Source: Exiguobacterium sp. AM39-5BH (GTDB taxonomy: Bacteria > Bacillota > Bacilli > Exiguobacteriales > Exiguobacteriaceae). Taken from it: a stretch of DNA of 64,000 nt. Shown here piece after piece: positions 62,111 through 64,000 of the stretch; positions within the stretch are counted from its first letter, which is position 1; every line of letters begins with the position of its first letter. The stretch covers positions 62,001-126,000 of the forward strand of contig NZ_QSGS01000003.1 of NCBI RefSeq assembly GCF_003467445.1. Reading direction: 5' to 3'. The notes below the pieces were generated by a model. The model did not search any database. It worked only from the letters and a program-made list of their open reading frames with translations, and had not been told where the DNA came from. The position numbers and the translations under genes were made by a program.

Positions 62111-63087
62111 ACCAGTTTGACCGTCATCGTCGCCTTCGTTCATCGAAGTCAATGCGTGCACTCGTACGTGAAAATCATGTTCGGAAAGAAGATTTGATTT
62201 ATCCGCTCTTCGTCATCGAAGGGACAGACATTAAACGTGAGGTCAGCTCGATGCCTGGCGTCTTCAACTTCTCGCTCGACCGTCTCGAGGACGAAATCAA
62301 CGAGATCGTCGACCTCGGCATTCAATCGGTGCTCTTGTTCGGCGTACCGGAACATAAAGACCCGGAAGGTACGGAAGCGTATCACGACCACGGCATCGTC
62401 CAAGAGGCGATCCGTAAAGTGAAAGAGTGGGCGCCACAGCTCACGGTCATCGCCGACACATGTCTGTGCGAATATACGTCGACAGGCCACTGCGGCATCG
62501 TGAAGAACGGTGACGTCGATAACGACGCGTCGCTACCACTTCACGTCCAGACGGCCATCACGCAAGCGCAAGCCGGCGCTGATATCATCGCACCGAGCTC
62601 GATGATGGACGGCTTCGTCGCCGCGATCCGTGAAGGACTCGACCAGAACGGGTTCAATCATATCCCGATCATGAGTTACGGCGTCAAGTACGCATCGGCG
62701 TACTACGGACCGTTCCGTGACGCAGCCCAATCGGCACCTGGTGAAGGCGACCGCAAAGGTTATCAGATGGATCCGGCCAACCGCCGTGAAGCGTTCCGTG
62801 AATCACAATCGGACGTCGAGCAAGGCGCCGACTTCATGATTGTCAAACCAGCGCTCGCGTTCATGGACATCATCCGTGACATGCGCGACTCGCTCGATAT
62901 GCCGATCGTGGCGTATAACGTGAGCGGAGAGTACGCCATGGTCAAAGCGGCTGCTTTGAACGACTGGGTCGATGAAGAGCGCATCGTCATGGAGACGATG
63001 GTCGGCTTCAAACGGGCCGGTGCGGACCTCATCGTCACATATTTCGCGAAAGACGTCTGTCGCTATTTGGAAGGAGATTACGCATGA
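62107..63087 (+). CDS. hemB: Delta-aminolevulinic acid dehydratase (porphobilinogen synthase)
   Basis: 326 residues. It condenses two aminolevulinates. Zinc cysteines C119, C121 and C129 are in [12 protein letters not shown]; Schiff-base lysines K194 (SYGVKYAS) and K247 (IVKPALAF) are present. GGGGAGG fits the ATG at 62107. It overlaps hemL as ATGA. Confidence 0.96.
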   Translation: MNQFDRHRRLRSSKSMRALVRENHVRKEDLIYPLFVIEGTDIKREVSSMPGVFNFSLDRLEDEINEIVDLGIQSVLLFGVPEHKDPEGTEAYHDHGIVQEAIRKVKEWAPQLTVIADTCLCEYTSTGHCGIVKNGDVDNDASLPLHVQTAITQAQAGADIIAPSSMMDGFVAAIREGLDQNGFNHIPIMSYGVKYASAYYGPFRDAAQSAPGEGDRKGYQMDPANRREAFRESQSDVEQGADFMIVKPALAFMDIIRDMRDSLDMPIVAYNVSGEYAMVKAAALNDWVDEERIVMETMVGFKRAGADLIVTYFAKDVCRYLEGDYA

Positions 63088-64000
63088 CCTACAAACAAAC
63101 ACGCTCAGAAGCGGCGTTCGAACAAGCACGTCCGCTCATGCCGGGTGGGGTGAACAGCCCGGTCCGTGCCTATAAATCAGTCGGCATGACACCGATCTTC
63201 GCGGAACGCGGTGAAGGCTCACGCGTCTACGATATCGATGGCAACGAATATATCGATTACGTCCTCTCATGGGGACCACTCATCCTCGGCCACCGTGACC
63301 CGGTCGTCACGAAGGCGATTCAAGAGCAGGCCGAGAAAGGTTGGACGTTCGGGACACCGACCGAGCTTGAGACAAAAATGGCCGAGCTCGTCATCGAGCG
63401 CGTCCCATCGATCGAGATGGTGCGCATGGTCAACTCGGGTACGGAAGCGACGATGGCGGCACTCCGCCTCGCACGCGGCTACACGGGCAAGACGAAAATC
63501 TTGAAGTTCGAAGGCTGCTACCATGGCCACGGCGACTCGCTCCTCATCAAAGCCGGATCAGGCGTCGCGACGCTCGGTCTCCCGGACTCGCCAGGCGTGC
63601 CGAAAGACTTGGCGAGCCAGACGCTCACGGTGCCATATAACGATTTGGCTGCCCTCCGTATCGCCTTCGAGAAGTTCGGCGACGATATCGCTGGTGTTAT
63701 CGTAGAACCGGCGGCCGGTAACATGGGATTCGTGCCGCCGCAACCTGGATTCCTCGAAGGACTCCGCGAAATCACGGAACAACACGGTTCGCTCCTCATC
63801 TTTGACGAGGTCATGACTGGATTCCGGGTCGGCTATAACTGTGCCCAAGGCTACTTTGGCGTGACGCCGGATTTGACGTGCCTCGGGAAAGTCATCGGCG
63901 GCGGCCTTCCGGTCGGTGCCTACGGTGGGAAACGCGAGATCATGGAACAAGTCGCGCCACAAGGACCGATCTACCAGGCCGGGACGCTCTCAGGCAACCC
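63084..64000 (+). CDS. hemL: Glutamate-1-semialdehyde 2,1-aminomutase, 3' end outside window
   Basis: About 305 residues are visible of roughly 430. [35 protein letters not shown], the [10 protein letters not shown] segment, DEVMTGFR and the PLP lysine K269 in [17 protein letters not shown] identify a GSA aminomutase. AAGGAG precedes the ATG at 63084, which overlaps the hemB stop. It converts glutamate-1-semialdehyde to 5-aminolevulinate. Confidence 0.96.
   Translation, partial: MTYKQTRSEAAFEQARPLMPGGVNSPVRAYKSVGMTPIFAERGEGSRVYDIDGNEYIDYVLSWGPLILGHRDPVVTKAIQEQAEKGWTFGTPTELETKMAELVIERVPSIEMVRMVNSGTEATMAALRLARGYTGKTKILKFEGCYHGHGDSLLIKAGSGVATLGLPDSPGVPKDLASQTLTVPYNDLAALRIAFEKFGDDIAGVIVEPAAGNMGFVPPQPGFLEGLREITEQHGSLLIFDEVMTGFRVGYNCAQGYFGVTPDLTCLGKVIGGGLPVGAYGGKREIMEQVAPQGPIYQAGTLSGN

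Overview
The window looks like the chromosome of a low-GC Gram-positive bacterium of the order Bacillales that does not sporulate; Exiguobacterium is my best guess from gene content and protein sequences. From about 27.4 kb onward the gene order follows Bacillus subtilis: lcfA-fadR-etfBA-trxA, uvrC-yslB-sdhCAB-ysmA-racE-rph-ysnA-ysnB, ysoA-tig-clpX-lonA-ysxC and hemA-CDBL. The B. subtilis sporulation genes gerE, gerM and lonB, and also fadB and hemX, are absent from the places where they would be expected.

Region 1 (1 to about 19.9 kb) is an AT-rich defence island built around DNA phosphorothioation. The modification operon dndB-dndC-dndD-dndE-dndA lies on the minus strand (17045 down to 10763). 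The restriction operon dptF-dptG-dptH lies on the plus strand (2954 to 10713), and the two converge on a shared hairpin. There are two further modules. One is a minus-strand operon at the left edge: a DEAD/DEAH-type helicase resembling the dnd-linked 'restriction enzyme' family, a 62-residue protein, and an SMC-like ATPase that runs off the window. The other is a second DndD-like ATPase plus a DndE-like small protein (19848 down to 17203), with its own promoter and terminator just upstream of dndB. The island therefore carries three SMC-like ATPases that share an FDGE motif. Two of them are preceded by a similar short helical domain, as a separate gene in one case and fused in the other. This duplicated architecture is the least ordinary part of the window.

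Region 2 (20 to 27.3 kb) is higher-GC chromosome: a small winged-helix-type protein, a polytopic membrane protein, a marR-nitroreductase-monooxygenase operon, a secreted protein of unknown function, and a ytrA-like operon (GntR regulator, ABC ATPase, permease, DUF4825 lipoprotein) with a recognisable YtrA-type operator.

Region 3 (27.3 to 43.7 kb) holds fatty-acid activation and electron-transfer genes with FadR and CcpA sites, trxA, a complete mrpABCDEFG Na+/H+ antiporter operon, an AT-rich two-gene cassette (DUF3990 ADP-ribosyltransferase-like protein plus a small partner), a flavoprotein disulfide reductase, uvrC, an aminoglycoside nucleotidyltransferase-like gene and yslB. Region 4 (43.7 to 64 kb) holds succinate dehydrogenase, a thioesterase, HPr, glutamate racemase, RNase PH, nucleotide-pool and phosphoesterase genes, tRNA-Arg(TCT), trigger factor, ClpX, Lon, YsxC, an AI-2E-type permease and the haem operon, cut off inside hemL.

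Five genes (the second dndD, a secreted protein, the disulfide reductase, yslB and ysxC) are broken by frameshifts, and each is repaired by adding one base. Since ysxC is essential in B. subtilis, I suspect single-base deletions in the assembly rather than five real mutations.
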